From Apostichopus japonicus (taxonomy: Eukaryota > Echinodermata > Holothuroidea > Aspidochirotida > Stichopodidae): a stretch of 64,000 nucleotides of DNA. The notes beneath the pieces are model-generated. The model was not told the origin of the DNA. It was given only the letters and a program-made list of their open reading frames with translations, and ran no database searches. The first letter of the stretch is position 1. Each line of letters starts with the position of its first letter. Made by a program: the position numbers and the translations under genes. This document shows, piece by piece, positions 39,721 through 51,471 of this stretch. Location of the stretch: NCBI RefSeq assembly GCF_037975245.1, contig NC_092570.1, positions 12,441,001 through 12,505,000 on the forward strand, in the 5' to 3' direction.

Positions 39721-42700
39721 TCTATCTCGTTTCAATTTTAATGTACTCTGATTCATATCACTCTTTTTGTGTGATACATTCCATGTCAATGTTTTTATTT
39801 CAGCACATTGTTACTGTCTATTTCGTCTCAGTATTAATGAACACTAATTCATCTCACTGTTTCTGCGTGCTTCATGCGATGTCATTGTATCGTTTTATTT
39901 TAGCACATTGTTTATGTCTATTTCGTCTTATTGTTAATGTACACTAATTGATATCACTATTTCTACGAGGTTCATTCCATGTCAGTATTTTGTCTTGATT
40001 TCAGCCCATTGTTACTGTCTATTTCGTCTCATTGGTAATGTACACTAATTAATATAAATGTTTTTGCGTGATTCATTCCATGTTATCGTTTCTAATTACT
40101 TCAGCACATTAATACTATCTATTTCGTCTCATTGTTCACTAACACTAATTCATATCACTGTTTTTGCGTGCTTCATTCGATGTCATTGTATATTATTATT
40201 TCAGCACATTGTTACTGTCTATTTCTTCTCATTGTTAATGTACACTAATTTATATCAATGTTTCTGCGTGATTCATTCCATGTCAGTATTTCTTTTTGGT
40301 TCAGCACATTGTTACTGTCTATCTCGTTTCAATTTTAATGTACTCTGATTCATATCACTCTTTTTGTGTGATACATTCCATGTCAATGTTTTTATTTTTT
40401 TATTTCAGCACATTGTTACTGTCTATTTCGTCTCAGTATTAATGTACACTAATTCATCTCACTGTTTCTGCGTGCTTCATGCGATGTCATTGTATCGTTT
40501 TATTTTAGCACATTGTTTATGTCTATTTCGTCTTATTGTTAATGTACACTAATTGATATCACTATTTCTACGAGGTTCATTCCATGTCAGTATTTTGTCT
40601 TGATTTCAGCCCATTGATACTGGCTATTTCGTCTGATTGTTAATGTACACTCATTACTATCAATGTTTTCGCGTGATTAATTCCATGTCACCGTTTCTTT
40701 TTACTTCAGCACGTTAATACCATCTATATATATTTCGTCTCATTGTTCACTAACACTAATTCATCTCACTGTTTCTGTGTGCTTCATGCGATGTCAATTT
40801 TTTTTTTTATTTCCGCACATTGTTACTGTCTATTTCGTCATATTGTTAATGTACACTAATTGATATCACTATTTCCACGAGGTTCATTCCATGTCACTGT
40901 TTTCTTTTATTTTCAGGACATTGTTACTGTCTATTTCGTCTCATTGTTGATGTACACTAATTGATATCAATGTTTCTACGTGGTTCATCCCATGTCATTG
41001 TTTCTTTTGATTTCAGCACATTGTTACTGTCTATTTCGTCTCATTGTTAATGTACACTAATTGATATAAATGTTTTCGCGTGATATTCCATGTCAACGTT
41101 TCTTTTTACTTCAGCACATTAATACTATCTATTGCGTCTCATTGTTCAATAACACTATTTCATTTCACTGTTTTTGCGTGCTTCATGCGATGTCATCGTA
41201 CCTTTTTATTTCAGCACATTGTTACTGTCTATTTCGTCTTATTGTTAATGTACACTAATTGATATCACTATTTCTACGAAGTTCATTCCATGACACTGCT
41301 TTGTTTTGTTTTCAGCACATTGTTACCGTCTATTTCGTCCCATTGTTAACTAACACTAATTAATATCAATGTTTTTGCGCGATCTATCCATGTCAGTATT
41401 TCTTTTTGGTTCAGCACATTGTTACTGTCTATTTCGTTTCAATTTTAATGTACTCTAATTCATATCACCCTTTTTGTGTGGTACATTCCATGTCATTGTT
41501 TTTTTTTATTTCAGCACATTGTTACTGTCTATTTCGCCTCAGTGTTAATGTACATCATTGGATTTAACTATTTCTACGAGATTCATTCCATGTCACTGTT
41601 TTATTTTGATTTCAACACATTGTTAATGTCTATTTTGTCTCATTGTTAATGAACACTAATTGATATCAATGTTTTCTACGTGATTCATTCCATGTCATCG
41701 TTTCTTTTTCGTCATCACATTAATACTGTCTTTTTCGTCTCAGTGTTAATCTACACTTACTAAAATCAACGTTTTCGAATGGTGCATTCCTTGTCATTGT
41801 TTCTTTATATCTCAGCACATTAATACTGTCCATTTCGTCTCATTGTTAATCTACACTAACTAACCTACTTCAGCACATTGATACTATCTAATTCGTCTCA
41901 TTGTTCACTAACACTTATTCATATCACTCTCATTGCGTGCTTCATTCGATGTCATTGTATCTTTCTATTTCAGCACATCGTTACTGTTCATTTCGTCTTA
42001 TTGTTAATGTACACTAATTGATATCAATGTTTTCGAATGGTGCATTCCATGTCATCGTTTCTTTTTATTTCAGCACATTGTTACTGTATATTCCGTCTCG
42101 TTTTTTAATGTGAACTAATTTATATCAATGTTTTCGCTTGGTGCATTCCATGTCATTGCTTATTTTCATGTCAGCACATTGTTACTGTCTCATTGTTCAT
42201 GTACATTATTTGATATCACTTCTGATATGAGGTTCATTCCATGTCACTGTTTTGTTCTGATTTAAACACATTGTTACTGTCTATTTCGTCTCATTGTTCA
42301 TGTACACTAATTGATATCACTCTTTCTTTGTGCTTCATTTGATGTCGTTGTATCTTTGACATCAGCACATTGTTACTGTCTATTTCGATCGTCTCATTGT
42401 TAATATACATCATTTGATATCACTTTTTCTTCGTGGTTCATTCCATGTCACTGTTTTCTTTTAATTTCAGCACATTGTTACTGTCTCATTGTAAATGTAC
42501 ACTAATTTATATCGCTATTTCTACGTGGTTCATTCCATGTAACTGTTTCTTTAATTTCAGCACATTGTTACTGTCTATTTCGTCTCAATATTAATGTACA
42601 TTAATTCATTACACTCTTTTTGCGTGGTTCATTCCATGTCATTGTTTTTTTATTTTAGCACATTTTTACTATCTATTTCGTTTCATTGTTGATGTACACT

Positions 42701-43655
42701 AATTCATATCAATGTTTTTCCGTGATTCATTCCATGTCATTGTTTCTTTTACTTCAGCACATTAATACTGTCCATTTCGTCTCATGCTAACTTACACTAA
42801 TTCATATCACTGTTTCTGCGTGGTTCATTCGATGTCATTGCATCTTTTTTTTTAAGCACATTGTTACTGTCTATTTCGTCTTATTGTTAATGTATACTAA
42901 TTGATATCACAATTTCTATGAGGTTCAATCCATGTCATTGTTTTGTTTTGATTTCAGCACATTGTAACTGTCAATTTCGTCTCATTGTTAATATACACTA
43001 ATTTTTATCAATGATTTCGCGTGATTCATTCCATGTCATTGTTTCTTTTGATTTCAGCACATTGATACTGTGTATTTCGTCTCATTGTTAATGTACATTA
43101 ATTTATATCACTATTTCTACGTGTAACATTCCATGTCATCGTTTCTTTTTACTTCAGCACATTAATACTATCTAGTTCGTCTCATTGTTAATGTACACTA
43201 ATTGATATCACTGTTTCTTCGTGCTTCATTCCATGTGAGTGTTTCCTTTTTAATCAGCACATTGTTACTGTCGTTTTGGTCTCATTGTTAATGTACACTA
43301 ATTCATAGCACTATTTCTACGTGGTTCATTCCATGTCAGTGTTTCGTATCATTGCAGCATATTGTTTCTGTCTATTTCGTCTCGATGTTCATATACGCTA
43401 ATTCATTGCACTGTTTTTGCATCCATTATACCAAGACACTGTTCCTTTTTTTCAGTACATTGTTGGTGTATATTTCGTCTCACTGTTTCTGCGTGTTTCA
43501 TTCCAAGTCATTGTTTCTTTTTATTTCAGCACATTGTTACTGTCTATTTCGTCTCATTGTTCATGTACACTAATTCACATCACTGTTTCTGCGTGCTTCA
43601 TTACATTTCATTGTTTCATATGTTTCACTTCATTGTCATGTTTGTGATTACATTA

Positions 43656-43866
43656 CAGTCAAGTTGTGACGGAACTAGGAGTAGTAGCTCTGTGATTGGA
43701 CCTCAAGACGTTGGTGCGTCATTCAATGACGTCAGTCCGTGCACCCAGTCCGTTGCCTTTTTTCTCTCCAATGGTGTCTTTTTCATCAAGTTTTCTAATG
43801 ACAGCGTCATTTGTCAATTCACACTAATAATACACAACATGTTATGTTAGGATCAGAAAGGAAAGA
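43656..43866 (+). other. Candidate exon or promoter at right edge of array
   Basis: An acceptor-like GATTACATTACAG ends at 43653-43655 and a donor-like GTAAGT starts at 43867. Between them are an inverted CCAAT (ATTGG near 43695) and two CRE-like sites. Both readings are weak: as an exon it has no recognisable protein, and as a promoter it has no visible TATA box. Confidence 0.2.
43727..43734. promoter_or_regulatory. CRE-like palindrome TGACGTCA
   Basis: An exact CREB/ATF consensus octamer, preceded 12 bp upstream by a half-type TGCGTCA. An inverted CCAAT motif lies about 30 bp further upstream. Function is inferred from motif clustering only. Confidence 0.3.
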
Positions 43867-44009
43867 GTAAGTAGTGGAGTGTGTGCTGGAGTATTCCTTG
43901 AAGGATGATTTTCGCCATAAAATTACATTTGATTTATTGAACATCTTTCGAAAGCACTGCTTTTGGTCTACGTTTTTATTCTATATCAGTTTTAAATTTT
44001 GACCCCAAA

Positions 44010-44096
44010 AATGACCCTTTAAACAATTGACACTCATCGATTAAAGTGACTGGACCTCTTAGTCTAACACACGGACCAGTTCAGTTCCTCAGATGA
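44010..44096 (+). repeat. Short inverted repeat, left copy
   Basis: ATGACCCTTTAAACA, AAGTGACTGGACCT and GTTCCTCAG occur here in order, and in reverse complement at 47279-47372. The two copies bracket about 3.2 kb that includes the GPCR remnant. Weaker similarity continues inward to about 44220 and 47180. Confidence 0.6.
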
Positions 44097-44099
44097 AAC

Positions 44100-45142
44100 A
44101 CAAAAGTCAATATGAAAATATAAGACTTTTATGATTTCAGTTAACATTGATTGGATACAACATAGTACACGTTTATGAAGGACAAATTTGTTGAGTGTCT
44201 TTCATTGTTGCAATGTCGTGAATCTGAGGTTAAAAGAATATTTCTTGGAATAGTTATTACAACTGACGGCGACGTCATCATATATTTAGGCCTGAAGTAT
44301 CATTGTGTTTAATAAATTTAGTATACATTAAAGCTACATATCTCTAATCCGAAATGGAATCATCTTTAGTATTCATTCTTTCATTTCCTTAATTGGATTT
44401 TACGAAAACTAAACTCTATATCAAGACTAAAGTTGTACCTGAGGTCTTTTTTGTATCATATTACATTATCAACATTGTTCAATTTCGTATTCATGTTGAA
44501 GCGGTTACCCAAATGTTGAGGGTTATGCTCTCGTTAAGTATTTCGGTGCCAAGTTCTACACATAATGTGTCTAAGTAATCATGTAGGTTGTTAAAATATT
44601 GTGATTCCATGTTTGCCGTTTGTTAGATACATTGATCATTACAATCCCGCTTATATCAGTATAACTCTACGTTTTGTCTCCTTTCTTTAATCAGACAACA
44701 GTCTATTGCAAAGTTAGACAGTTAGGCTATCTACATCTGTGAGATAATCGTCAATGTACACCGTAAGCACTTAATGGTCAAAATGCAGTTTTTTATTATT
44801 TGAACTTTGACCTTTGATACTATGACATCATATGTCCCCGCAACACTACATTCCATGCCCGACAACACAACCGTCAGGTCTGAAGTCAATCGGAAGTCAA
44901 ACGGTATAGGACAATTCATGACACTCTTTTCTTCACACAGATACACATACACACCCACATCTGTCTGGCCTACCAAAGTATATAAACCGCAGCCGACTTG
45001 ACTATACACGCCAATGCTTAACGTTGCTATTGTTGAGTCAACTCAATACAGCGGGTTGACATACAAGTACATTAATGTTACATGAATAAGATGATATTTT
45101 ACACCTTGTCTTTGTCTATGTTCTTCACATGTTGCTTTTCAG
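44100..45142. other. Intergenic or intronic, no gene recognised
   Basis: No convincing exon was found upstream of the GPCR-like segment. Short ORFs on both strands at 44731-45009 overlap each other and lack motifs. Confidence 0.3.
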
Positions 45143-45402
45143 ATAAGCGTGCACTATACGTGTTTTTTAAGAGCAGTGGCGATACCGTCCCGAGAGCTCG
45201 GAAGAAGGTCATACGTCCAACGGTGGCGTTGACCGTTGAATTTCTCGTCAATAACATTGTACCATCGGTAGTGTTCGATTCCCTCTGGTCTCTTAACTAC
45301 CTGAATGTTTGCCTCAATCCAATCATGTACGGATTCTTCAATATCAAGTTGTGCCAGAGGTGTAGTAACAACCAAATGTCCGGGCCCCAAACAGAACTAT
45401 GA
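45143..45402 (+). pseudogene. Rhodopsin-family GPCR fragment (TM6-TM7)
   Basis: Open frame after an acceptor-like TTGCTTTTCAG. The product has a third-loop/TM6 start RARKKVIRPTVALTVEF and a TM7 end LNVCLNPIMYGFF, with the class A NPxxY motif as NPIMY, then a short basic/Cys tail and a stop at 45400. The usual CWxP of TM6 is replaced by NIVP. Only about 20 residues separate that proline from NP, roughly half the usual distance, so the third extracellular loop and part of TM6/TM7 are missing. No upstream exons with TM1-TM5 were found. It is most likely a decayed receptor exon; a divergent last exon of a live gene is the alternative. A possible poly(A) signal AATAAA lies near 45704. Confidence 0.6.
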
Positions 45403-45559
45403 GAGAATACGGATGCTGTTTATCCTACCGCCATGGCGATCGAGAAATGCCGCATCTGGGTCAGGTAAATGCTCTGCAACTGAAAGGATATCATGAAGGG
45501 AAGTGATGAGGAATATGGAGTGGGAAACGACAGGGGTGGCGTGGGAGGAGGGGGGGGGG

Positions 45560-45940
45560 GGGGTCTGGGCAGAGGGTGTAGTGGATGAATTCAAGGTGGA
45601 ACTTAAGTTATTGAAAGTTTTATTTTACAAAATGATAAGTCAGTTGAAGGCTCTGCAGCTTGAAAATATTTCGCGAAGGAAACTCTCAGAAATGGTAGTG
45701 GGGAAATAAATGAGATGGATGTGTCGGTGGGTGGGGAGGGGTGGTTGGAACGGGAAAGCCTTCAAAGTGGAATTAAAGTTATGAAAATATATATATTATT
45801 CACAATTAATAGTGAGTTAGGCAATGGCTTTGCCACTGAAATGATGTTACATGCTCTGTAATGGAGGTTTGGGAAGAGGTTGGGGGGGGGGGGTGATCTT
45901 TCAAAGTGGGATTTAAGATTTCACAGTTAAAAGTAATCAT
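45560..45940 (+). repeat. Degenerate ~150-175-bp tandem repeat
   Basis: Three diverged units share a G-rich start and then TTCAAGGTGGAACTTAAG, TTCAAAGTGGAATTAAAG and TTCAAAGTGGGATTTAAG (near 45590, 45758 and 45899). G-runs of at least ten occur at two of them. Confidence 0.5.
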
Positions 45941-47270
45941 TATGTAAATATAAGTTTATGCCGTAATTAGACCATGGGCCATTGACCAGAAATTCTTAAC
46001 TTTCGTGACCCAGCGAGGGTAACAAATATTTATTGAGATAATATGACACAAAAAATATGTTAAGATGCAAAACAGATTACTCGGCATTCAAGAACCCTAA
46101 CATTATTTAGAAAAGATTAAAAAACTGTAAATTTTGTGTCAAAAATCTCAAAAATGTAAGCCAATTACATTTCCTCTTTCATGTACGCTCGTATTATTTC
46201 ACGCATATCAACCAATCAGATGGTTCGTTTCATGTAGGCCCATAGTGTTACCGGAAGCCGATTAAACGCTAAACGTTCACTGTGAATTGTGGACTGCTTA
46301 TATAGCGTAAACATATTGTCGTACAGGTTTCATTAATATGAAAGCAAATGCACCACTTGAATGGCATTAATCTCTCTCTATTGTTATAAACTTGTTTCAA
46401 ATAAGGAAGATGTGGTTCGTCAATGAGTATCGATAAAGTCCATGAGTGTGTTACATGTTGGACATAACGGGGACTACTTGGTATTCCAGTAATGGCAGTT
46501 TTCTTCATCTGTGCATTGTTCATCCGAATGTAGTCCATTGACTTGTAAAACAGATAGAATAAAGAACAAGGAATTGGATAACATTCTTCTGTGTTCATAC
46601 TAGTTTTATCCTGAGACGTGTACAACGAACAGATCGACCGAAGAGTTGAAGACATCCCAGAAGATCATGCGTAGTATCTGTTCCCTTTCGAAGGGAATGG
46701 TGATGCACACATGACGATGATCACATAGTCATAGTCTCGATGCAAGGGGACTGGGGTTGAGAGCGGATCAGACGTTCGATAGTTTGGTTTTCGTGCCCAG
46801 GTTCTTTCCTGGGTGACTTTTCTTAAAAAGTATGCCCTGTATTCAATCATGGGAGAATGATCGACAGATAGATTTTGCTGTAACTTGATAACTCACTAAA
46901 ATAATTAAATAATGAATAAGGCAGAATTTTAGTCTTGATATGCTATAATACAGAGAAACCAGACAACTTTAAGTCCAATAATGTTTCTGTAGCTATTCCA
47001 GTTTTTTTCAAGATATGTATCGTTAAATATACTTAATTTCTGGAATATTCGTTTAGCCTAAGTTGATGGTGAAGTCGGCTCCTCATGGTAGTTCTTATAG
47101 CTAATGTCAATCCGTTGTTTTTGAGGTCAACCAGAATATGTACGTTAAACTTCATATAAGCAACAGAGCACACTTGGGTGGCATTCAACATCAAATGTCC
47201 TTAACAAATTTGTAATAAATTATAAACATGTTATTTGAGACCATATCATTTTAATTTCTCCAATTGAGTT
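45941..47270. other. Intergenic with an unassigned minus-strand ORF
   Basis: The longest frame is 46269-46655 on the minus strand (128 codons, ATG start). Its product shows no domain, signal peptide or membrane pattern that I recognise, and the codons look like the A/T-rich background. Nothing else is supported. Confidence 0.25.
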
Positions 47271-47872
47271 TCGTTAGTGCAACTGAGGAACTACTCTGAT
47301 GGGCTGTGTAGTAAAATAATAGGTCCAGTCACTTCAACTAGTGAACCTCAACTGTTTAAAGGGTCATTCCAAAGAACAAACAAAAAATAAGTAAATGTGC
47401 TATACAACCCTAGCTAGATCGAGAGCAGTGGTTTTTAGCGGTCCACGGCATATCAAAGTTAATTTTTTTCCTGAAGTTATCAAAACACAATATAGGGTAT
47501 ATTTTTTTGTGAATCTCAAACAAAGTTTTTAAGAATCACTCAGTTTTCTAAACTACCTACTATCCGTATGGGAATTTGCTACAACACTGTTGCTTATAAT
47601 GGGACCTTATTGACACTGGTTTAGTTTGGTTTTCTTGCAAAAGTGATATAGATTGAATTGTATGTATATTAAAATTTTATCTCATGGTCTCACTGGCTTG
47701 TATGTCTCTGGCATTGCAACGAATATAATGCTTGTTTTATAGTGTAGGTAGTGTAAATTTTTGCCAACACATTTATCTCAAGCAATGAGTTTAATTAAGT
47801 TCCTGCAAAACCCTTGTGAACCGCATGACTGTTTGAATGTGTTGCTTAGCCTACCACAAATAACCCATTGCA

Positions 47873-48529
47873 CAAGGGCGGCGGAAGCACTTTTAATCTG
47901 GGGGGCACCGACATCAAAGGGCACTTTGTAGAAATTCGATTGGACTGATGCAGCCTTATATTTAGTACCCTTTAGAACTCTTATTGTATTATCTTATTTG
48001 CGTATACACATCACTCCATCAACGCCCCCCCCCCTCCCCTCAAGGAAATTATGCATACTAGCACTGCAATATTCAATGTGCAAATTGGGAAACAAGGAAC
48101 AGGTTTTTCTTTTGAGACAAGATGAGGTGAAATCATGCTAGTTGCTAATGTAGGAATCTTCCGAATTAGAGTTTATTTCTTGTCAATTTATCTTGACAAA
48201 TTATTTCCATTCGAAATAGCTTTGAGTTTGACCCACCGAAATTCATTAAAAGTCAGAGGCGTAGCCAGGATTTGCAAAGTTGTATGCACGACTATCTGAG
48301 CGGAGCGCCACCATCGGTTGGCGCGGAGCGTACAAGAAAATTTTTGGTTTTACAAACCCCTCAGATGGCTGGAAACGGCCCTTCCCGAGTGTACATTCTG
48401 GTTCCCTGGCCTCTTGCTAACTTGAGACACCTACATTTTTATGTAGAAAAAGGGCACATTTTTACCCTGAGGAAAAGTGGGGGGGGGGGGGGCACGTGCC
48501 CCCTGTGCCCCCCGGTTCCGCCGCCCTTG
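47873..48529. mobile_element. hAT-type element, 657 bp, TSD CCATTGCA
   Basis: The ends are CAAGGGCGGCGGAAGCAC and GGTTCCGCCGCCCTTG. Perfect duplications CCATTGCA lie at 47865-47872 and 48530-48537. The left arm shows the unoccupied site (near 13210-13217). It is the same family as 52516-53166, in opposite orientation. The right half carries the ~150-bp shared module and a 14-G run (48479-48492). It has no transposase. Confidence 0.93.
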
Positions 48530-48694
48530 CCATTGCAATAAAATCCATTCCACTTTCAGAGTGATAAGAAAAAAAAACGGCTTTTGAGGTATTCGATGGC
48601 GCTAGTTTGAAACAGGGTGTTCTTTAATATAAAATAATTATATGGCTCTTAAAAGCATCCGTAGATTTACTTTTAGGAGAATAGCGCCTCATCA

Positions 48695-48975
48695 GGCCAC
48701 GTATTCAGTGGACGGTGGTTGCAAGCATGCCGGTCGCAGAAAGTGTCCCCACCTCTGGCCAAACTCTGGCCAAAGGCAAGGATTCACGCACGCCACCTAG
48801 TACGCTTCTGGTCGATTTGACCGACCCTCTGCGCATCCTCCCGGGTTCTTTTGCGACAACAAGGGAGACATGGTACGGGATCCTAGGCCACAAAAAGCAC
48901 CATGCCACAGCCAGAGGTATTATCGCCAGAGGCTTGTCTTGAACCCTAGCCACGATTTACACGACCGACGAGGAA
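48695..48975. other. Right-arm copy of conserved GC-rich block
   Basis: Counterpart of 12780-13055. Frames on both strands remain open and differ from the left copy by a small in-frame insertion (near 48740-48760, where TCTGGCCAAA is repeated). Confidence 0.35.
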
Positions 48976-49103
48976 TGAGTCTTTCGTCACCCTCTATAGC
49001 ATCGGCCACCACATCAGCCAGTAAATTATATGGTTGAATTAATATATCAAGACTTCAGCGTGGACTGCTGAAAGAGAAAAAGAATTTTTAAACGTGTAGA
49101 TTC

Positions 49104-49171
49104 ATTGATGGAGTCGAACTCAGTCCATCAGGTTACCAGTCCACTGCTCTACCCTCTGAGCCATTTGACAA
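49104..49171 (-). repeat. tRNA-derived sequence in right arm
   Basis: On the minus strand it has TGGCTCAGAGGGTAGAGC, a CTGGTAA loop and AGTTCGACTCC, a canonical B box. It is the counterpart of the left-arm sequence at 12590. The acceptor stem again fails to pair well. Confidence 0.55.
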
Positions 49172-49421
49172 GTTAAATTTTAACGAGCTTTAATTGGTAT
49201 TGCTGGTTGAATACAATCTATTGGTAACAGTGAATGACACTGCCTTCAATGAAATCTCTATTCATCCTGTTTTACTCTCATTAGAACAACGGATCTGAAT
49301 ATTTTTATTAACAAGAAGCTCGTCTTTGTTTACATTGCAGCAAGCAGTAAGAATGTCGTTTCCTCCAAGACGTAAGCACAATAGGCTTATGGCCCGATAC
49401 TATCGATGACTTCGAAGCAAG

Positions 49422-51192
49422 TGTAACCAGAGCATAACCTGGTTAATGTTTTGTATAGTTATCATTTTCTTTTATTTTCCACCTTTTGTTTCTATCCATT
49501 TAATCATTTTCTTTCATTTTCTTATCTTTGTTTTTATTCATTTAATCATTTTCTTTTGTTTGTTTGTTTTTATTCATTTGACAATGAATAACCTTTACTT
49601 GGTAGATTTATGAGTTCCCTTAATTTTCACTTTTATTGCTAACTACTACATGGCAACAGTTAGTGGTCTGGTGGCCCTGTGTGACCTGTCTTTTTCTTAA
49701 GCTAAGTAATTGTTTTGCGTGGTCCTATTTTCTAGGAATATATGAGTAGCTCCAAGAGTCTATCCCTTTTCAGAACTGTGGGTTAAATAGACAATTTTAT
49801 AACTTTTGTTTGGTTAGATAGGAATGTTTTGGTGATAGATTATTATGTTAAATGTACCAAAGGACACCATAATTAAGTAATGTGTCTGGTAAATTATGTA
49901 TTAAGTATTAATTGACAGCTGGTTGGTCACTGGACCTCAGATACCAGGAAGTGGAGGGCAAACTGGTCTAGAGTAGGAGGGGGGAAAGTTGAGACAAAGG
50001 CCAAATCATGAATATTCAATGAACCAAGCTTTGTGTTTAATTGGTTTAAGGTGGTCATGTGTGAGTTGCCTTGTACTATTATTATGGGATGTATTCTTAT
50101 TATTATGGGATGTATTTTAATTATTATGGGATGGAGTGAATAGGGTAGCATGGTAGGGGGAAATTAAGATAAGACACTGATGTCGAGTTAAGTTTACAGT
50201 AGTTAGAGGAGAAGAGTGGAAGGATTAAGTTTGTAATAGTTAGAGGAGAAGAGGGGAAGGATTAAGTTTGAAATGGTTGGGCACGAGATCATAATTATTT
50301 TCTTAGACTAACTTCACCAGTAATAGAGTAGAGGACCAGTATTAAATTAATTAGAAGTTAAATGGACACTTAATTGAAGCTATTTACCCATGGAGTTTTT
50401 ATAGAAGTTTAGTGAATACCTGGAGCTTGTTCTACAAACGGATATTCTATTTGAGTAAAAACCTGGAACTGTTTTACCAGGAAATTTCATATTTAATAAA
50501 AGTTTATCACCCGGAGCTGTACCAATGGAGGCAGAACTTTATTTCATCCTGTACTAATATCTGGCAACGATATAATTTTCTGTTGTGATGGAACTGAACT
50601 ATAAATTCCCATTTTTATTCAATGTTTGGATCCGGAAGTGAACCCCTGCGATGACCCAACCCGAGTGATGAACAGTTTCTCCTAGAGACGCCCCAAGCTG
50701 AGACGCCCCAAGAGGTTATTTCCCCGAATCGCGAGCTGTCCAGAGAACCACCCAATCCGGAGACGTCCCCAACTAAGTGAACCGCCCTAGAAGTTCCCCA
50801 AGGAGACAATTTCGTTCTCAAATTGTATTCGGTCGACCCGCGCCGCGATTTTGTTATTATTTTCGTTGGGACTGATAAGTATTATTTTTCCATTAAGTTC
50901 AGTGGAGTCGTTATAAGAAGTAAGAGTTCCGAGATATGTAAGTTACACCCATTTATATAATTTCACATATAACCTTAAGTAACCCCATTGATATTAATAC
51001 AACGTTCATGTGCATCGTAAACACACCACTTTACCTTTATTTGTTTGTTTTTGTGTGAGCATTCCGCCTTTTTAAGTTGTCCCCACGATCTCAGAGTAAA
51101 TCGGCCCTACCCTAATTTGGAGGTGTCACTTGTAATCTTCCCAAACCTAAAAATATATTTAAGCCTCGTCACTGCGTTTTTGACCGGCTACA
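49422..51192. mobile_element. Solo-LTR-like insertion, 1,771 bp, TSD CAAG
   Basis: It starts TGTAACC and ends GGCTACA (TG..CA, short inverted ends) with CAAG on both sides (49418-49421, 51193-51196). The left arm keeps the intact site (GCTTGCTTCG near 12342), so the boundaries are well defined. It has no repeated LTR ends and no gag/pol. Internal features are a T-rich left end, three ~21-bp repeats with TTATTATGGGATG (50075-50135), two copies of GTTAGAGGAGAAGAG (50204-50260) and an AATAAA near 50496. A four-base duplication with TG..CA ends fits a Gypsy-type solo LTR, but the length is large. Confidence 0.6.
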
Positions 51193-51471
51193 CAAGCAGT
51201 AAAAGAAAAACGGATTTCGTGAAATCTTCTTATTCACAAAAGGTTGCTTAAGATTAGGCTTGCAAGAGAGATCTTGCTGTTAGTTGTCTCCCTTATCACT
51301 ACATTATATGCAGACGATCATGACTGGGTTTAAGCCTGAAGATAAAGCTTCCTCCTCCCCTGCTGATTTGAGAAGAGGTATTTGAATCGCTGCTCATAGA
51401 GAATGGGCTTGAAATAATTGACATAGGACAAAAAATTGTTGTCTTACACCCAGAACTCTGTTTTCATTTCA

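Larger units (their letters stand above)
17785..43640 (+). repeat. Tandem array of a ~100-bp unit, about 258 copies
   Basis: The array is continuous with a period of 100 bp where units are regular (for example near 34391, 34491, 34591, 34691). A unit on the plus strand runs TGTACACTAATT, then ATATCA, a variable segment, TTCATTCCATGTCATTG, a pyrimidine tract ending ATTTCAG, CACATTGTTACTGTC, and TATTTCGTCTCATTG. Several subtypes alternate: CACAGCTTCTGTATG, TTTTTGCGTGG, TTTTCGCGTGATTC with AATACTATC, and ATTTCTACGAGG with TTTTGTTTTGATT. The plus strand is strongly T-rich. Because 100 is not a multiple of three and the unit carries TAA in ACTAATT, forward frames close about every 300 bp, which explains the many 60-95-codon frames. 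It is not interpreted as coding. Confidence 0.97.

Noticed and set aside
17785-43640. CRISPR-like array
   Set aside because: Units are contiguous 100-bp tandem repeats without unique spacers, in animal DNA.
18889-43850. Dozens of 60-160-codon plus-strand ORFs rich in Phe, Ser, Leu, His and Cys
   Set aside because: They are frames through the 100-bp array unit. The unit lacks frequent stops on the T-rich strand and shifts frame each repeat; frames end mostly at the same ACTAATT stop. No start context, domain or conservation independent of the repeat.
46269-46655. 128-codon minus-strand ORF as a gene
   Set aside because: Longest minus-strand frame in the window, but background-like composition and no domain; recorded only as an unassigned ORF.
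48272-48541. ORF over the hAT element as a real protein gene
   Set aside because: Lies within a transposon and runs into a poly(G)-coded glycine/proline tail; kept only as part of the shared-module finding.
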